From an uncultured Faecalibacterium sp. (GTDB taxonomy: Bacteria; Bacillota; Clostridia; Oscillospirales; Ruminococcaceae), in contig CAKTEM010000028.1 in NCBI GenBank assembly GCA_934548045.1, positions 1 through 18,659 of the forward strand: a stretch of 18,659 nt of DNA, written 5' to 3'. Below are positions 1-7,958 of this stretch, piece by piece. The position numbers and the translations under genes are program-made. Below the pieces are notes generated by a model. It ran no database searches and had not been told where the DNA came from. It saw nothing but the letters and a program-made list of their open reading frames with translations. The first letter of the stretch is position 1. Each line of letters begins with the position of its first letter.

Positions 1-100
1 TGCTCGCGTGTCCCGATGGTGGCATGAGCCTGTCAGCAATGGCAGGTCGAGACAGATCGTCGTTTAATACAGAACCCGGCTTACGGTCTATCTCGTTTTC
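1..100 (+). ncRNA. rnpB: RNase P RNA (M1 RNA), 3' end only
   Basis: This is the catalytic RNA of RNase P, which removes 5' leaders from pre-tRNAs; the 5' part lies outside the window. The segment ATGAGCCTGTCAGCAATGGC (24-43) matches in layout the conserved TGAGCC...AGTGAGC...TGGC stretch near the 3' end of bacterial rnpB. ACAGAACCCGGCTTA (69-83) matches the near-universal ACAGAACCCGGCTTA tail. Both occur in the expected order and spacing before the P1 3' strand (about 84-98). The exact 3' end is uncertain because its P1 partner is not visible. The short ORFs here on either strand are spurious. Confidence 0.88.
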
Positions 101-115
101 CATTTTTTCGTGTTC

Positions 116-153
116 AGGAGCTGCTGCGGTTTCGCGGCGGCTCTTTTGTTTTT
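116..153 (+). terminator. Rho-independent terminator of rnpB
   Basis: A 10-bp stem is formed by 119-128 (AGCTGCTGCG) and 133-142 (CGCGGCGGCT) with two G-U pairs and a GTTT loop; g118-c143 can extend it. It is followed by the T-rich run 144-153. It lies just after the RNase P RNA, as expected for its terminator. Confidence 0.8.
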
Positions 154-172
154 GCTCCGATTATGGTATACT
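145..172 (+). promoter_or_regulatory. Promoter of the nadE operon
   Basis: An extended -10 element is seen, TGG followed by TATACT at 167-172. A weak TTTGTT (145-150) sits 16 bp upstream in the -35 position. The -35 overlaps the T-tract of the rnpB terminator, so the two elements share sequence. No other promoter-like element was seen before nadE. Confidence 0.55.
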
Positions 173-237
173 ATCCTCACCCCGGGATGCCGGGCCAAAA
201 ACGCACAATAAATTAAGACAGGATGTGAAATCCTCCG

Positions 238-2163
238 ATGAAAGATGGTTTTTTGAAAGCAGCTGCGCTCTCGCCTTCTCTGCGCGTCGCAGACTGCGTC
301 TATAACACCCAGCAGATCCTGCAAGACCTGCAGAAGGCTGCGGCACGCGGCGTCAAGCTGGCGGTGTTCCCCGAGTTCTGTCTCACGGGCTACACCTGCG
401 GCGATCTGTTTTTGCAGCACACCCTCCAGCAGGGCGCACTAATCGGCCTGCAGACGCTGCTCGACGGCAGCCGGGAGCTGGACGTTCTCGCCCTCGTCGG
501 TCTGCCCCTGATGGTACACGGCAAGCTCTACAACTGCGCCGCTGTGTTCTGCCACGGCAAACTGCTGGGCATCGTTCCCAAGACCTATCTGCCCAACTAC
601 GGCGAATTCTACGAGAAGCGTCAGTTCACGCCGGGCAGCACTGAGATCGAGACCATCACGGTCTGCGGTCAGGACGTGCCGTTCGGCACCTCGCTGCTCT
701 TCGCCTGCCGCCAGATGCCGAGCTTCGTGCTGGGCGTCGAGCTGTGCGAAGACCTGTGGAGCGCACTTCCGCCCTCCACCTTCCACGCTCTCGCCGGTGC
801 GACGGTCATCGCGAACCTGTCGGCCAGCGATGAGACGGTCGGCAAAGCAGAGTACCGCCGGGCCTTGGTCAAGAACCAGTCTGCTCGTCTGCTCTGCGGC
901 TACCTGTATGCTTCTGCCGCCCACGGCGAAAGCACACAGGACATGGTCTTTGCCGGTCACGACCTCATCGCCGAGAACGGCACCCTCCTCTCCGAGGCAA
1001 AGCCTTTTGAAGGCGGCATCGCTGAAACAGAATTGGACTGCCAGCGGATGGAATCCGAGCGCGCACGGAACACCAGCTTTGAGCCGAGCCGTGACGGTTA
1101 CCTGACCGTCAGCTTCGATTTGGAACCGGTCGAGACGGAGCTGACCCGTTGGGTCGACCCGACGCCTTTCATTCCGCACAATGCGCAAAAGCGCGCCGAA
1201 CGCTGCGAGCTGATTCTGAAGATGCAGGCTGACGGCCTGGCAAAGCGTCTCGAACACGCTCATGCGAAAACGGCCGTCATCGGCATTTCGGGCGGTCTGG
1301 ACAGCTGCCTTGCTCTTCTGGTGGCCGTCCGTGCCATGAAGCAGCTGAACCGGCCCACCACCGATGTTCTGGCCGTCACCATGCCCTGCTTCGGCACCAC
1401 CAAGCGCACCCGTTCCAACGCAGAGATTTTGTGTGACGAGCTGGGCGTCTCCTTCTCCGAGATCGACATTGCGAACACCGTTCACAGCCACTTCGCCGAT
1501 ATCGGTCAGGACGAGAGCGTGCTGGACGTCACCTTTGAAAACGGTCAGGCCCGTGTCCGCACCCTTGAGCTGATGGACACCGCCAACCGCACCGGCGGTC
1601 TGGTCGTCGGCACTGGTGACCTGTCCGAGCTGGCTCTGGGCTGGGCGACCTACAACGGCGACCACATGAGCATGTACGGCGTCAACGCAGGCGTTCCCAA
1701 AACGCTGGTGCGGCATCTCGTCCGGTACGAAGCCGACATCGCCGCCACCGAGACGCTGAAGACCGTTCTGCTGGACATTCTGGACACCCCCGTTTCGCCC
1801 GAACTCCTGCCGGCCAAGGACGGCGAGATCGCGCAGAAGACCGAAGACCTCGTCGGCCCGTATGAGCTGCACGACTTCTACCTCTATCACGTTCTCCGCT
1901 TCGGCTTTGGCCCGGCGAAAATCTTCCGTCTCGCAAAGGCTGCCTTCGCAGGCCGCCCGGAGTACCCGGACGAGGTGCTGTACAAGTGGCTGCGGAACTT
2001 CTACTGGCGGTTCTTCGCCCAGCAGTTCAAGCGCAGCTGCCTGCCCGACGGCCCGAAGATCGGCAGCGTGACCCTCTCGCCGCGCGGCGACTGGCGGATG
2101 CCCAGCGATGCCTGTGCTGCGCTCTGGCTGGCCGAGCTGGAACAGATCCCTCTCAAAGGATAA
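238..2163 (+). CDS. nadE: Glutamine-dependent NAD+ synthetase
   Basis: The enzyme catalyses the last step of NAD+ synthesis: ATP-dependent amidation of deamido-NAD+ using ammonia channelled from glutamine. At 641 aa it is the long two-domain form, close in size to the mycobacterial enzyme. The N-terminal nitrilase-type glutaminase domain (about 5-270) shows the full catalytic triad: E46 (FPEFCLTGYTCGDLF), K115 (PKTYLPNYGEFYE) and C170 (GVELCEDLW). The C-terminal synthetase domain has the PP-loop GISGGLDS at 349-356 and the conserved GTGDLSELALGWATYNGDHM segment. The ATG at 238 is chosen because the next in-frame upstream ATG (223) is followed at once by a stop, and the N-terminus fits the family. 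The ribosome site is weak (AGGA at 220-223). It is first in a plus-strand cluster, with the next gene 3 nt after its stop. Confidence 0.96.
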   Translation: MKDGFLKAAALSPSLRVADCVYNTQQILQDLQKAAARGVKLAVFPEFCLTGYTCGDLFLQHTLQQGALIGLQTLLDGSRELDVLALVGLPLMVHGKLYNCAAVFCHGKLLGIVPKTYLPNYGEFYEKRQFTPGSTEIETITVCGQDVPFGTSLLFACRQMPSFVLGVELCEDLWSALPPSTFHALAGATVIANLSASDETVGKAEYRRALVKNQSARLLCGYLYASAAHGESTQDMVFAGHDLIAENGTLLSEAKPFEGGIAETELDCQRMESERARNTSFEPSRDGYLTVSFDLEPVETELTRWVDPTPFIPHNAQKRAERCELILKMQADGLAKRLEHAHAKTAVIGISGGLDSCLALLVAVRAMKQLNRPTTDVLAVTMPCFGTTKRTRSNAEILCDELGVSFSEIDIANTVHSHFADIGQDESVLDVTFENGQARVRTLELMDTANRTGGLVVGTGDLSELALGWATYNGDHMSMYGVNAGVPKTLVRHLVRYEADIAATETLKTVLLDILDTPVSPELLPAKDGEIAQKTEDLVGPYELHDFYLYHVLRFGFGPAKIFRLAKAAFAGRPEYPDEVLYKWLRNFYWRFFAQQFKRSCLPDGPKIGSVTLSPRGDWRMPSDACAALWLAELEQIPLKG

Positions 2164-2166
2164 ACT

Positions 2167-2526
2167 ATGAAGCAACACAAAAAACTACTCGTCAACCTGA
2201 TTTTTGCCGTTGTCATCCTTGCGGCGGCCGGTGTGCTGTTCGCGCTCCGCTCCGCAAACAAAACGCCCGGCGCGACCCTTGCCGCCGAGCTGACTTACGG
2301 CGACAACAACACGGTCATGCCCATTCCGCTCACGCAGGACAAGACCTACGATGTCGACACCGGTTATCTGACCGTTCACATCGAGGTCAAGGATGGTGCC
2401 GTCCGCTTTATCGACTCTCCCTGCCCGGATCACATCTGTGAGACGTTCGGCTGGCTGACCGAAGAAGACCAGACGGCGACCTGTCTACCTGCCCGTGCGG
2501 TGCTGACCGTCGTTCCCGTGTCCTGA
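2167..2526 (+). CDS. NusG domain II-containing membrane-anchored protein
   Basis: This is a 119-aa protein of the NusG-domain-II family, which is common in Firmicutes and of unknown function. It is not NusG itself: there is no NGN domain. One N-terminal transmembrane segment (about 7-26) is followed by an extracytoplasmic beta domain (about 40-118). The family hallmark is visible near the C-terminus: SPCPDHIC, then GWL, then a Q-T-x-x-CLPxR-like stretch (ATCLPARAVL), giving three conserved cysteines. The ribosome site AAAGGA lies inside the end of nadE, and the gene starts 3 nt after the nadE stop, so it is co-transcribed and probably translationally coupled. In related genomes such proteins often neighbour membrane redox or thiamine genes; here the neighbours give no clear clue. 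Confidence 0.85.
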   Translation: MKQHKKLLVNLIFAVVILAAAGVLFALRSANKTPGATLAAELTYGDNNTVMPIPLTQDKTYDVDTGYLTVHIEVKDGAVRFIDSPCPDHICETFGWLTEEDQTATCLPARAVLTVVPVS

Positions 2527-2551
2527 GACACATTTAAAAGGAGTAACTTCC

Positions 2552-4273
2552 ATGTCTGACGAAAATCGTTCTCATTCCCGTGCCGACGAAGATACTTCCC
2601 GGCATATCCATCGCGGTGTGCGGCGTCCGGAACAGGGTACGGTCGAGGTGGACAGCGCGGATTTCTTTTCTCCGCTCCCCCAGTCCGACCCGACTCCGCC
2701 GCCGAAACCGCCCAAAAACAATAATCATAACCACCACAACGAACCGCCCAAGCGTCCTGCGCCCAAAGCGTCCGCAGAGACCGCCGAAGCTCCGAAACGA
2801 GGGAAATTCTTGCTCGTCTTACAGGCTATCCTGAGCGTCGCCGCACTGGTGCAGCTCTGGCGCACTCAGATGCTCCCGGCACTCTATCTTGTCATCATCA
2901 CCGCTCTGCTGGCTCTGCTCTGGCTGCTGGTAAAGCGTTGTCAGGAGTACAAAGTTCCCGGCACAGTCGCCCGGGTGTTCTCCGTCTTTCTCTGTGCGGC
3001 AATGGCACTGGGCTGTGTCTGGGCGCAGCAGGGCCTGTCCGCTCTTGGCAGCGTGACCTCCGGCCTGCTGACCGGCGCGGAAGCAAATAAGATCACCAAA
3101 GAGCCTTTCGTCGTTTATCTGAGCGGCGTTGACAACCGCGGCGAACTAACTGAAAAGGCACGCAGCGATGTGAATATCCTCGCTGTCGTCAACCCCAAGA
3201 CCAAACGGGTCGCCCTCATCAACACGCCCCGTGATTACTATGTCGACCTCGCCGGCACGTCCAGCAAGGACAAGCTGACCCACGCCGGACTGTACGGCGT
3301 CGAGACCAGCATGGCGACCCTCGGCAACCTGTACGGCATCAACGTCGACCACTACATCCGCATCAACTTCGCCGGTTTCATCAACATCATTGATGCTATC
3401 GGCGGCATCGACGTCTATTCCGATCAGGCGTTCACCTCAGTCGGCAGCCCGGGATACTACGACCCGACCACCTTCGCCGAGGGCTGGAACCACCTCGACG
3501 GCAAATCCGCTCTGGCTTTTGCCCGTGAGCGTCACGCCTTTGCCTCCGGCGATGTCCAGCGCGGCATCAACCAGATGAAGGTCATTGACGCCATGGTGAA
3601 CAAGCTCAAATCCCCTGCCCTGCTGATGGGTTTCTCCAAGCTGATGGATGCGGCATCGGACTGCTTTGTCACCAGCCTGTCGCAGGACCAGATCACCGCT
3701 CTCGTCCGGATGCAGCTAAGCGACCTTGCAAGCTGGGATATCCAGAGCTACTCCGTGACCGGCACCAGCGGCAAGAGTACCCAGTGCTACTCTGCAAAGG
3801 GTCAGAACCTTTACGTCATGAAGCCGGACGAAAGCTCGGTCAATGAGGCAAAGGCACTCATCGCGTCGGTTCTGGACGGCGAGGGTTCTGTCAGCGACAC
3901 CACCCAGACCCCGGAAAAGACCGACGTCTTCACCCCGACTGCTGACCCGAACGCCGGTGCATCGGTACCTGAGACCCCGGCGGAAAGCGTCATCGTCGAG
4001 GAGCCTGCCGAGAGCGTTCCGGAAGAAACTCCGGCCGAGACGCCTGCGGAACAGCCTGCAGAATCCAGCGAACCGAACGCCTCGACCGAGACGCCCACGG
4101 AGCCGGAAACTCCGGCTGAAACGCCTGCCGAGACCCCCAGCGAGTCGTCTTCCATCTCCCTGCCCTCGCAGGAAGAACTGGAACAGGCGGCATCCTCTAT
4201 CCAGCAGGCCGCTTCGACCATTCTTGACGCTATCTTCAACGCTGCGTCCAGCAGTACCAATGAGGCAGCGTGA
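2552..4273 (+). CDS. LytR-CpsA-Psr family wall-polymer ligase with acidic Ser/Thr/Pro/Glu tail
   Basis: LCP proteins transfer undecaprenyl-linked glycopolymers (teichoic acid, capsule) to peptidoglycan outside the cell. The 573-aa product has a long cytoplasmic N-terminus with an Asn/His/Pro-rich patch (about 45-72). Three hydrophobic segments follow (about 85-102, 107-127, 139-160), then the LCP domain (about 186-350). Visible LCP landmarks are VDNRG and RSDVN (acidic metal/pyrophosphate ligands), NTPRDYYV (R227), DHYIRINFAGFINIIDAIGG, and the ARERHAFASGDVQRG segment with its arginines. From about residue 430 a low-complexity tail rich in PAE/TPAE/ESS units follows, probably a wall-spanning spacer. 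The ribosome site AAGGAG is well placed before ATG 2552. It lies 25 nt after the NusG-II gene, in the same transcript. Confidence 0.93.
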   Translation: MSDENRSHSRADEDTSRHIHRGVRRPEQGTVEVDSADFFSPLPQSDPTPPPKPPKNNNHNHHNEPPKRPAPKASAETAEAPKRGKFLLVLQAILSVAALVQLWRTQMLPALYLVIITALLALLWLLVKRCQEYKVPGTVARVFSVFLCAAMALGCVWAQQGLSALGSVTSGLLTGAEANKITKEPFVVYLSGVDNRGELTEKARSDVNILAVVNPKTKRVALINTPRDYYVDLAGTSSKDKLTHAGLYGVETSMATLGNLYGINVDHYIRINFAGFINIIDAIGGIDVYSDQAFTSVGSPGYYDPTTFAEGWNHLDGKSALAFARERHAFASGDVQRGINQMKVIDAMVNKLKSPALLMGFSKLMDAASDCFVTSLSQDQITALVRMQLSDLASWDIQSYSVTGTSGKSTQCYSAKGQNLYVMKPDESSVNEAKALIASVLDGEGSVSDTTQTPEKTDVFTPTADPNAGASVPETPAESVIVEEPAESVPEETPAETPAEQPAESSEPNASTETPTEPETPAETPAETPSESSSISLPSQEELEQAASSIQQAASTILDAIFNAASSSTNEAA

Positions 4274-4686
4274 TAGCTGATGAAATTATGCTACAAAAGT
4301 TCAATGTCACCGTTAGCGAAGACGGAAGTGTGAAACTCCCGGAGGCTGTTCTGGAAAAACTCGAAGTCAAACCCGGAGAAAAAGTTCGCTTCGAGGTAGA
4401 CGATAATTTTTATGCGGTCAGGCTTTTATCACGGATAGAGGCTGAACGCTTGGATTACCTGAATTGGATGCACAATAAACATTGCCCCTCCGTTGAGGAA
4501 ATGATTGCAGAGTCGAGAAAACAGGCTACACAGAACATTGTGCTTTCCCGTATCCTTGATGGAATACCGGCAGAAAAAATCGCAAAAGACTATGAAGTTT
4601 CACTCGACTATGTAGAACAGCTTGCTCATCAGCTGAAGATAGATATAGATGAAGCTAAAGCTCACAACAAAACAAAATCATCTTAA
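4270..4686 (+). CDS. AbrB-like beta-hairpin plus HTH small protein, probable DNA-binding
   Basis: The product is 138 aa and I do not recognise a named gene. Residues about 8-50 (FNVTVSEDGSVKLPEAVLEK and onward, ending VRFEVDDN) resemble the swapped-hairpin AbrB/MazE/SpoVT fold. Residues 99-123 (IPAEKIAKDYEVSLDYVEQL) read as a helix-turn-helix like those in sigma-4 or DUF433-type proteins. The start is uncertain. GTG 4270 overlaps the LCP stop (GTGA) with GAGG just upstream; ATG 4288 would give 132 aa and a more typical AbrB N-terminus but has no good ribosome site. Base composition is clearly AT-richer than nadE or LCP, and codon choice (AAA, GAA, ATA) differs, suggesting separate ancestry. 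It could be an antitoxin-like or transcription regulator, but no toxin partner is seen. Confidence 0.72.
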   Translation: MIADEIMLQKFNVTVSEDGSVKLPEAVLEKLEVKPGEKVRFEVDDNFYAVRLLSRIEAERLDYLNWMHNKHCPSVEEMIAESRKQATQNIVLSRILDGIPAEKIAKDYEVSLDYVEQLAHQLKIDIDEAKAHNKTKSS

Positions 4687-4693
4687 AGCAAAC

Positions 4694-4740
4694 AAGCGGC
4701 AGTTTTCCGAATAGGAAAGCTGTCGCTTCGTTCTTAATTG
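4694..4740 (+). terminator. Terminator-like hairpin after the AbrB-like gene
   Basis: A 15-bp uninterrupted stem is formed by 4694-4708 (AAGCGGCAGTTTTCC) and 4714-4728 (GGAAAGCTGTCGCTT), counting two G-U pairs, with loop GAATA. The tail after it (CGTTCTTAATTG) is only moderately T-rich, so termination efficiency is uncertain. It lies 7 nt past the stop codon. Confidence 0.7.
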
Positions 4741-4889
4741 GTCAGCAAGATACAGAAAAAGTAAAACAACAGCAAAATTCCAAATCAGAAAAGTGTTGCT
4801 CTTTCCCGTCCAAAATGATATGATTGGTACAAACAAAAATGCGGAAGCTTCTCTGCTGTTCCAAACCAGAAAAACTGCCGCGCAAAAAA
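4741..4889. other. AT-rich spacer with a promoter-like motif and a short direct repeat
   Basis: No gene is seen. TTGCTC (4796-4801) and TATGAT (4819-4824) are spaced 17 bp on the plus strand, promoter-like but facing into the 3' side of a minus-strand tRNA. A near-identical 15-mer occurs twice: TTCCAAATCAGAAAA (4778-4792) and TTCCAAACCAGAAAA (4859-4873). On the minus strand the T6 at 4884-4889 immediately follows the tRNA and may help end its transcription. Confidence 0.4.
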
Positions 4890-4963
<74 letters not shown>

Positions 4964-4990
4964 GCAAGACGTATTTGTGACACAGTTATT

Positions 4991-5019
4991 ATAATACCTC
5001 TTTTGAGGATAAAAATCAA
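4991..5019 (-). promoter_or_regulatory. Promoter of tRNA-Arg; overlaps a divergent -10 for the potassium channel gene
   Basis: On the minus strand, TTGATT (5014-5019) and TATTAT (4991-4996) are 17 bp apart, about 28 nt before the tRNA. On the plus strand the same DNA carries a perfect TATAAT (4990-4995) facing ktrB, with no good -35. Divergent transcription from one AT-rich core is likely. Confidence 0.6.
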
Positions 5020-5060
5020 GGCTGGGGTTTGGAAGCTCTTCGACCAGAAAAGAGGATTCC

Positions 5061-6449
5061 ATGCCAAAATCGAAAAACAAACGCTTCGCCCACCGGAAGC
5101 GAAAGGGCGGATGGCTGGCCGGAAGCAGCGCGACGCAGATCATCTGTGTCAGCTTTCTGCTCCTCATCGCGGTCGGCACGCTTCTGCTGACCTTGCCGAT
5201 CTCCAGCAAAAACGGACGTCTAGGCGTCATTGATGCCATGTTCACCGCCACCAGTGCGACCTGTGTGACCGGCCTGATTGTCCGGGATACCTGGACGCAG
5301 TTTTCCTGGTTCGGGCAGGCGATCATCCTGCTTCTTATCCAAATCGGCGGATTGGGTCTTGTGACCCTCACCAGCTTTTTCGCACTGGCGGCACGGCGGC
5401 GGATGGGATTCCGTGACCTGCGGCTTCTGGGTGAGAGTGTCTCGGCAAGTGGTCTGTCGCAGGCGACCGAAGTTCTGAAAATTGTCATCTCACTGGCGGC
5501 TCTGTTCGAGGCCATTGGCATCGTTTTGCTGATGTTCGCCTTTGTGCCGCAGTTCGGCTTAGAGGGTATCTGGGTCAGTGTTTTTACGGCCATTTCCGCC
5601 TTCTGCAACGCCGGTTTTGACCTGTTCGGGCGGTTCGGGCAGTATTCCTCGCTGGTGCCATACGTCAACAACTACTATGTGCAGGCTGTCATCATGTTCA
5701 TGATTATGGCCGGTGGTCTGGGCTTCATGGTCTGGGTCGAAATTGGCGAATACCGCAAAAAGCGGCGGCTCTCCCTCAATGCGCAGGTCGTACTGGCGTT
5801 CTCGGCCATCCTCTGGGTCGGCGGAGCGGTGCTGTTCGGCCTGATGGAGTGGAACAACCCTGCCACGATGGGCGGACTATCTGTGCCAGGAAAAATCATG
5901 GCGTCCATTTTTCAGTCCGTCTCGACCCGTACCGCCGGAATGAACACCGTTGACCTTGCGGCCTGCGGCCCCATTACCAAGCTGATGATGAGCATCCTGC
6001 AATTCATCGGCGCGGCTCCCGGCTCGACGGGCGGCGGCGTCAAGGTGACGACCTTTGCCGTCATCATCCTGACGATTCGGAGCGTTGCGCAGGGCCGTGA
6101 CGACTGCGTAATTGCCGACCATCACATCGAGTCCAAAACCGTTTACCGCGCGCTGACGATCATCGTTCTGGGTGCGGTGGCGGCTCTCGGTTCGGCTGTC
6201 GTAGTTTACTACAACACTTCTGACGCTGTGTCGGTCGTTGATTCTATCTTCGAGTCCTTCTCGGCGTTTGGCACAGTCGGCCTGTCGGTAGGCGTTACTG
6301 CCCAGCTGAACACCGGCGCAAAGCTGCTTTACATGCTGGTGATGTTCATGGGACGTGTCGGCCCGGTCGCACTGGCAATCAGCCTGACTGCCAAGCCCGA
6401 CGACAACAAGCGCAAGATTTTGCCGGTCGGACAAATCAACGTAGGTTAA
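5061..6449 (+). CDS. ktrB: KtrB/TrkH-type K+ uptake channel subunit
   Basis: This is the pore-forming subunit of a Ktr/Trk potassium uptake system in the cytoplasmic membrane. The 462-aa protein starts with a basic cytosolic tail (KSKNKRFAHRKRKGG) and then eight or more TM helices arranged as four M1-P-M2 repeats. All four pore loops are readable: TSATCVTGL (about 64-72), TAISAFCNAGFDLFG (about 175-190), SVSTRTAGMN (about 286-295) and SFSAFGTVGLS (about 399-409). Each has the filter glycine that makes K+/Na+ selectivity. The length and single-residue filters fit KtrB better than the longer TrkH. AGAGGA sits well before ATG 5061. No KtrA/TrkA RCK-domain partner lies in the window, so it must be encoded elsewhere if it exists. 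Confidence 0.92.
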   Translation: MPKSKNKRFAHRKRKGGWLAGSSATQIICVSFLLLIAVGTLLLTLPISSKNGRLGVIDAMFTATSATCVTGLIVRDTWTQFSWFGQAIILLLIQIGGLGLVTLTSFFALAARRRMGFRDLRLLGESVSASGLSQATEVLKIVISLAALFEAIGIVLLMFAFVPQFGLEGIWVSVFTAISAFCNAGFDLFGRFGQYSSLVPYVNNYYVQAVIMFMIMAGGLGFMVWVEIGEYRKKRRLSLNAQVVLAFSAILWVGGAVLFGLMEWNNPATMGGLSVPGKIMASIFQSVSTRTAGMNTVDLAACGPITKLMMSILQFIGAAPGSTGGGVKVTTFAVIILTIRSVAQGRDDCVIADHHIESKTVYRALTIIVLGAVAALGSAVVVYYNTSDAVSVVDSIFESFSAFGTVGLSVGVTAQLNTGAKLLYMLVMFMGRVGPVALAISLTAKPDDNKRKILPVGQINVG

Positions 6450-6456
6450 TTAAGAT

Positions 6457-6504
6457 GCACAATAAAAGGGGAGACTCCGTGTGGAGTCTCCCCTTTTATT
6501 GTGC
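6457..6504. terminator. Bidirectional terminator between ktrB and pepT
   Basis: A perfect 22-bp inverted repeat (6457-6478 with 6483-6504) encloses the loop GTGT. The arms carry AATAAAAGGGG and CCCCTTTTATT, so each strand reads a GC stem flanked by a T-tract. It lies between the convergent ktrB (stop 6449) and pepT (stop at 6511), serving both. Confidence 0.92.
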
Positions 6505-6510
6505 TTTATC

Positions 6511-7728
6511 TTATTTGGAGTACAGACTGATGATGTTCAGCAGAACTTCGGTGGCCTTGTCCATCCGCTCGACGGTGGTACACTCGCAGACACCGTGGAA
6601 GTTGAAGCCACCAGTGCCGAGGTTCGGGCAAGGCAGGCCCTTCCAGCTCAGGACGGCACCATCCGTACCGCCGCGAACCGGCACTTCCTCGGGTTCCAGA
6701 CCAGCCATCGAGATAGCCTTGCACGCCGTCTCGACGAGGTGGAAGTGGGGCTTGATCTTCTCGATCATGTTGCGGTAACTATCCTTGATCTCGACCTCGA
6801 CCGTGCCTGCGCCGTACTTGCCGTTCAGGTAGTCAGCGATGTGGCGCAGGTTGTCCTTCTTATACTGAAGTTTCTCAGCGTCATGGTCGCGGAGGATATA
6901 GCCCAGCTTTGCTTCGGTGACGTCGCCGTACATCTGGCAGAGGTGATAGAAACCCTGACGGCCCTCGGTCGTCTCCGGGCGCGCCATAACAGGCAGAGCC
7001 ATGTGGAACTCCATTGCGACATTGGAAGCGTTGATCATCGCATCCTTCGCGCTGCCGGGATGGACCGAGAAGCCGTGAACGGTCACAGTCGCGGAAGCGG
7101 CGTTGAAGTTCTCATACTCGATACCGCCCACATCACCGCCGTCGACGGTATAGGCGAAGTCTGCGCCAAAGCCCTCGATATCGAACAGAGATGCGCCCTC
7201 ACCGATCTCCTCATCCGGCGTGAACGCGATGCAGAGCTTGCCATGCGGACGGCCCTCGGCCTGCAGCGTCTCAACAGCGGTTAGGATCTCTGACACGCCT
7301 GCCTTGTCGTCTGCGCCCAGCAGCGTGGTGCCATCGGTAGTGATAAGGGTCTCGCCTTTCAGATTCTCGAGGAATGGGAAGGTCGAAGTCTTCATCACCA
7401 TGCCGGTGGCAGGCAGGGTCACATCGTGGCCGTCGTAGTTCTCATGGAGGACAGGGTTGACATTTTCGCCGCTGGCATCCGGTGCAGTATCCATGTGGGC
7501 GATCAGGCCCAGCGCAGGCTTATCCTCACAGCCGGGCGTTGCCGGGATGCTGCCGTAGACGTAGCAATGCTCGTCCACAAAGGCGTTCTCGATGCCGACA
7601 GCCTTCATATCCTCGACCAAGATATGAGCCAGATCAAACTCCCGTTCTGCCGAAGGATGGGTGCCGGAATTGGGGTCGGATGTGGTATACACCCGTGCAT
7701 ATTTTAACAGTCGCTCGTAAGCACGCAT
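6511..7728 (-). CDS. pepT: Peptidase T (tripeptide aminopeptidase, M20B)
   Basis: This cytoplasmic di-zinc aminopeptidase removes the N-terminal residue of tripeptides. The 405-aa product, counted from the start chosen here, has all the Zn ligands and catalytic residues at positions that agree with E. coli PepT: H78 and catalytic D80 (GLIAHMDTAPD), D140 (LLGADDKAG), catalytic E173 and E174 (FTPDEEIGEG), D196 (YTVDGGDVGG) and H378 (GGFNFHGV). A longer frame opens at 7761, but its extra codons overlap the -10 element (7757-7762). ATG 7726-7728 gives the family N-terminus MRAYERLLKYARVYTTSD and has AAAGGAG (7738-7744) 9 nt upstream. It is monocistronic, with its own promoter and a shared terminator. 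Confidence 0.97.
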   Translation of the reverse strand: MRAYERLLKYARVYTTSDPNSGTHPSAEREFDLAHILVEDMKAVGIENAFVDEHCYVYGSIPATPGCEDKPALGLIAHMDTAPDASGENVNPVLHENYDGHDVTLPATGMVMKTSTFPFLENLKGETLITTDGTTLLGADDKAGVSEILTAVETLQAEGRPHGKLCIAFTPDEEIGEGASLFDIEGFGADFAYTVDGGDVGGIEYENFNAASATVTVHGFSVHPGSAKDAMINASNVAMEFHMALPVMARPETTEGRQGFYHLCQMYGDVTEAKLGYILRDHDAEKLQYKKDNLRHIADYLNGKYGAGTVEVEIKDSYRNMIEKIKPHFHLVETACKAISMAGLEPEEVPVRGGTDGAVLSWKGLPCPNLGTGGFNFHGVCECTTVERMDKATEVLLNIISLYSK

Positions 7729-7756
7729 AAGTAAATGCTCCTTTGCTTTTTTCTCT

Positions 7757-7785
7757 ATCATACCCTCTTTCGGGGGATTTTACAA
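7757..7785 (-). promoter_or_regulatory. pepT promoter
   Basis: On the minus strand TTGTAA (7780-7785) and TATGAT (7757-7762) are separated by 17 bp. The spacer contains a small dyad CCCCC-GAAA-GAGGG. The predicted transcript starts about 7750, upstream of the AAAGGAG ribosome site, which supports the 7728 start of pepT. Confidence 0.78.
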
Positions 7786-7825
7786 GAGGAAAAGTACATC
7801 TGTAAATATTCCTGAAACGGCATCA

Positions 7826-7945
7826 CTGGCAATGAGGGAGCTTTTCACGCAAATGGAGTCCGGAACCCGCGGTTCCGCCCCAGTGTTTACAACACCGGGG
7901 CCCCACTTCCCCGGACATTTGCTTAGAAAACTCCCTCATTGCCGG
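7826..7945. repeat. 120-bp multi-armed inverted-repeat element
   Basis: Outer arms GGCAATGAGGGAG (7828-7840) and CTCCCTCATTGCC (7931-7943) are perfectly complementary, extended by two outer pairs. Inside, GCAAATG (7849-7855) pairs with CATTTGC (7916-7922), then TCCGG (7859-7863) with CCGGA (7911-7915). The centre holds two hairpins, GGAACC-CGC-GGTTCC (7862-7876) and CCCC-A-GTGTT...AACAC-C-GGGG (7878-7900). The whole forms a branched cruciform-like or RNA structure between the acetyltransferase stop and the pepT promoter. It encodes nothing recognisable. It may be a MITE or REP-like repeat; copy number cannot be judged from one copy. A terminator role for the acetyltransferase gene is possible. 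Confidence 0.7.
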
Positions 7946-7958
7946 AAGAGAAGGTTCT

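Noticed and set aside
439..2178. Long minus-strand open frame opposite nadE (579 codons)
   Set aside because: It has no recognisable domains and an odd low-complexity composition, and it lies fully opposite a gene with intact catalytic motifs. It is an artefact of GC-rich codon bias.
4778..4873. CRISPR-like or transposon terminal repeats
   Set aside because: There are only two copies of a 15-mer in direct orientation, with one mismatch and no transposase remnant. This is too little evidence.
7728..7761. Longer pepT product starting at 7761
   Set aside because: The extra 11 codons overlap the -10 element, and the ribosome site AAAGGAG fits ATG 7728. The family N-terminus also begins there.
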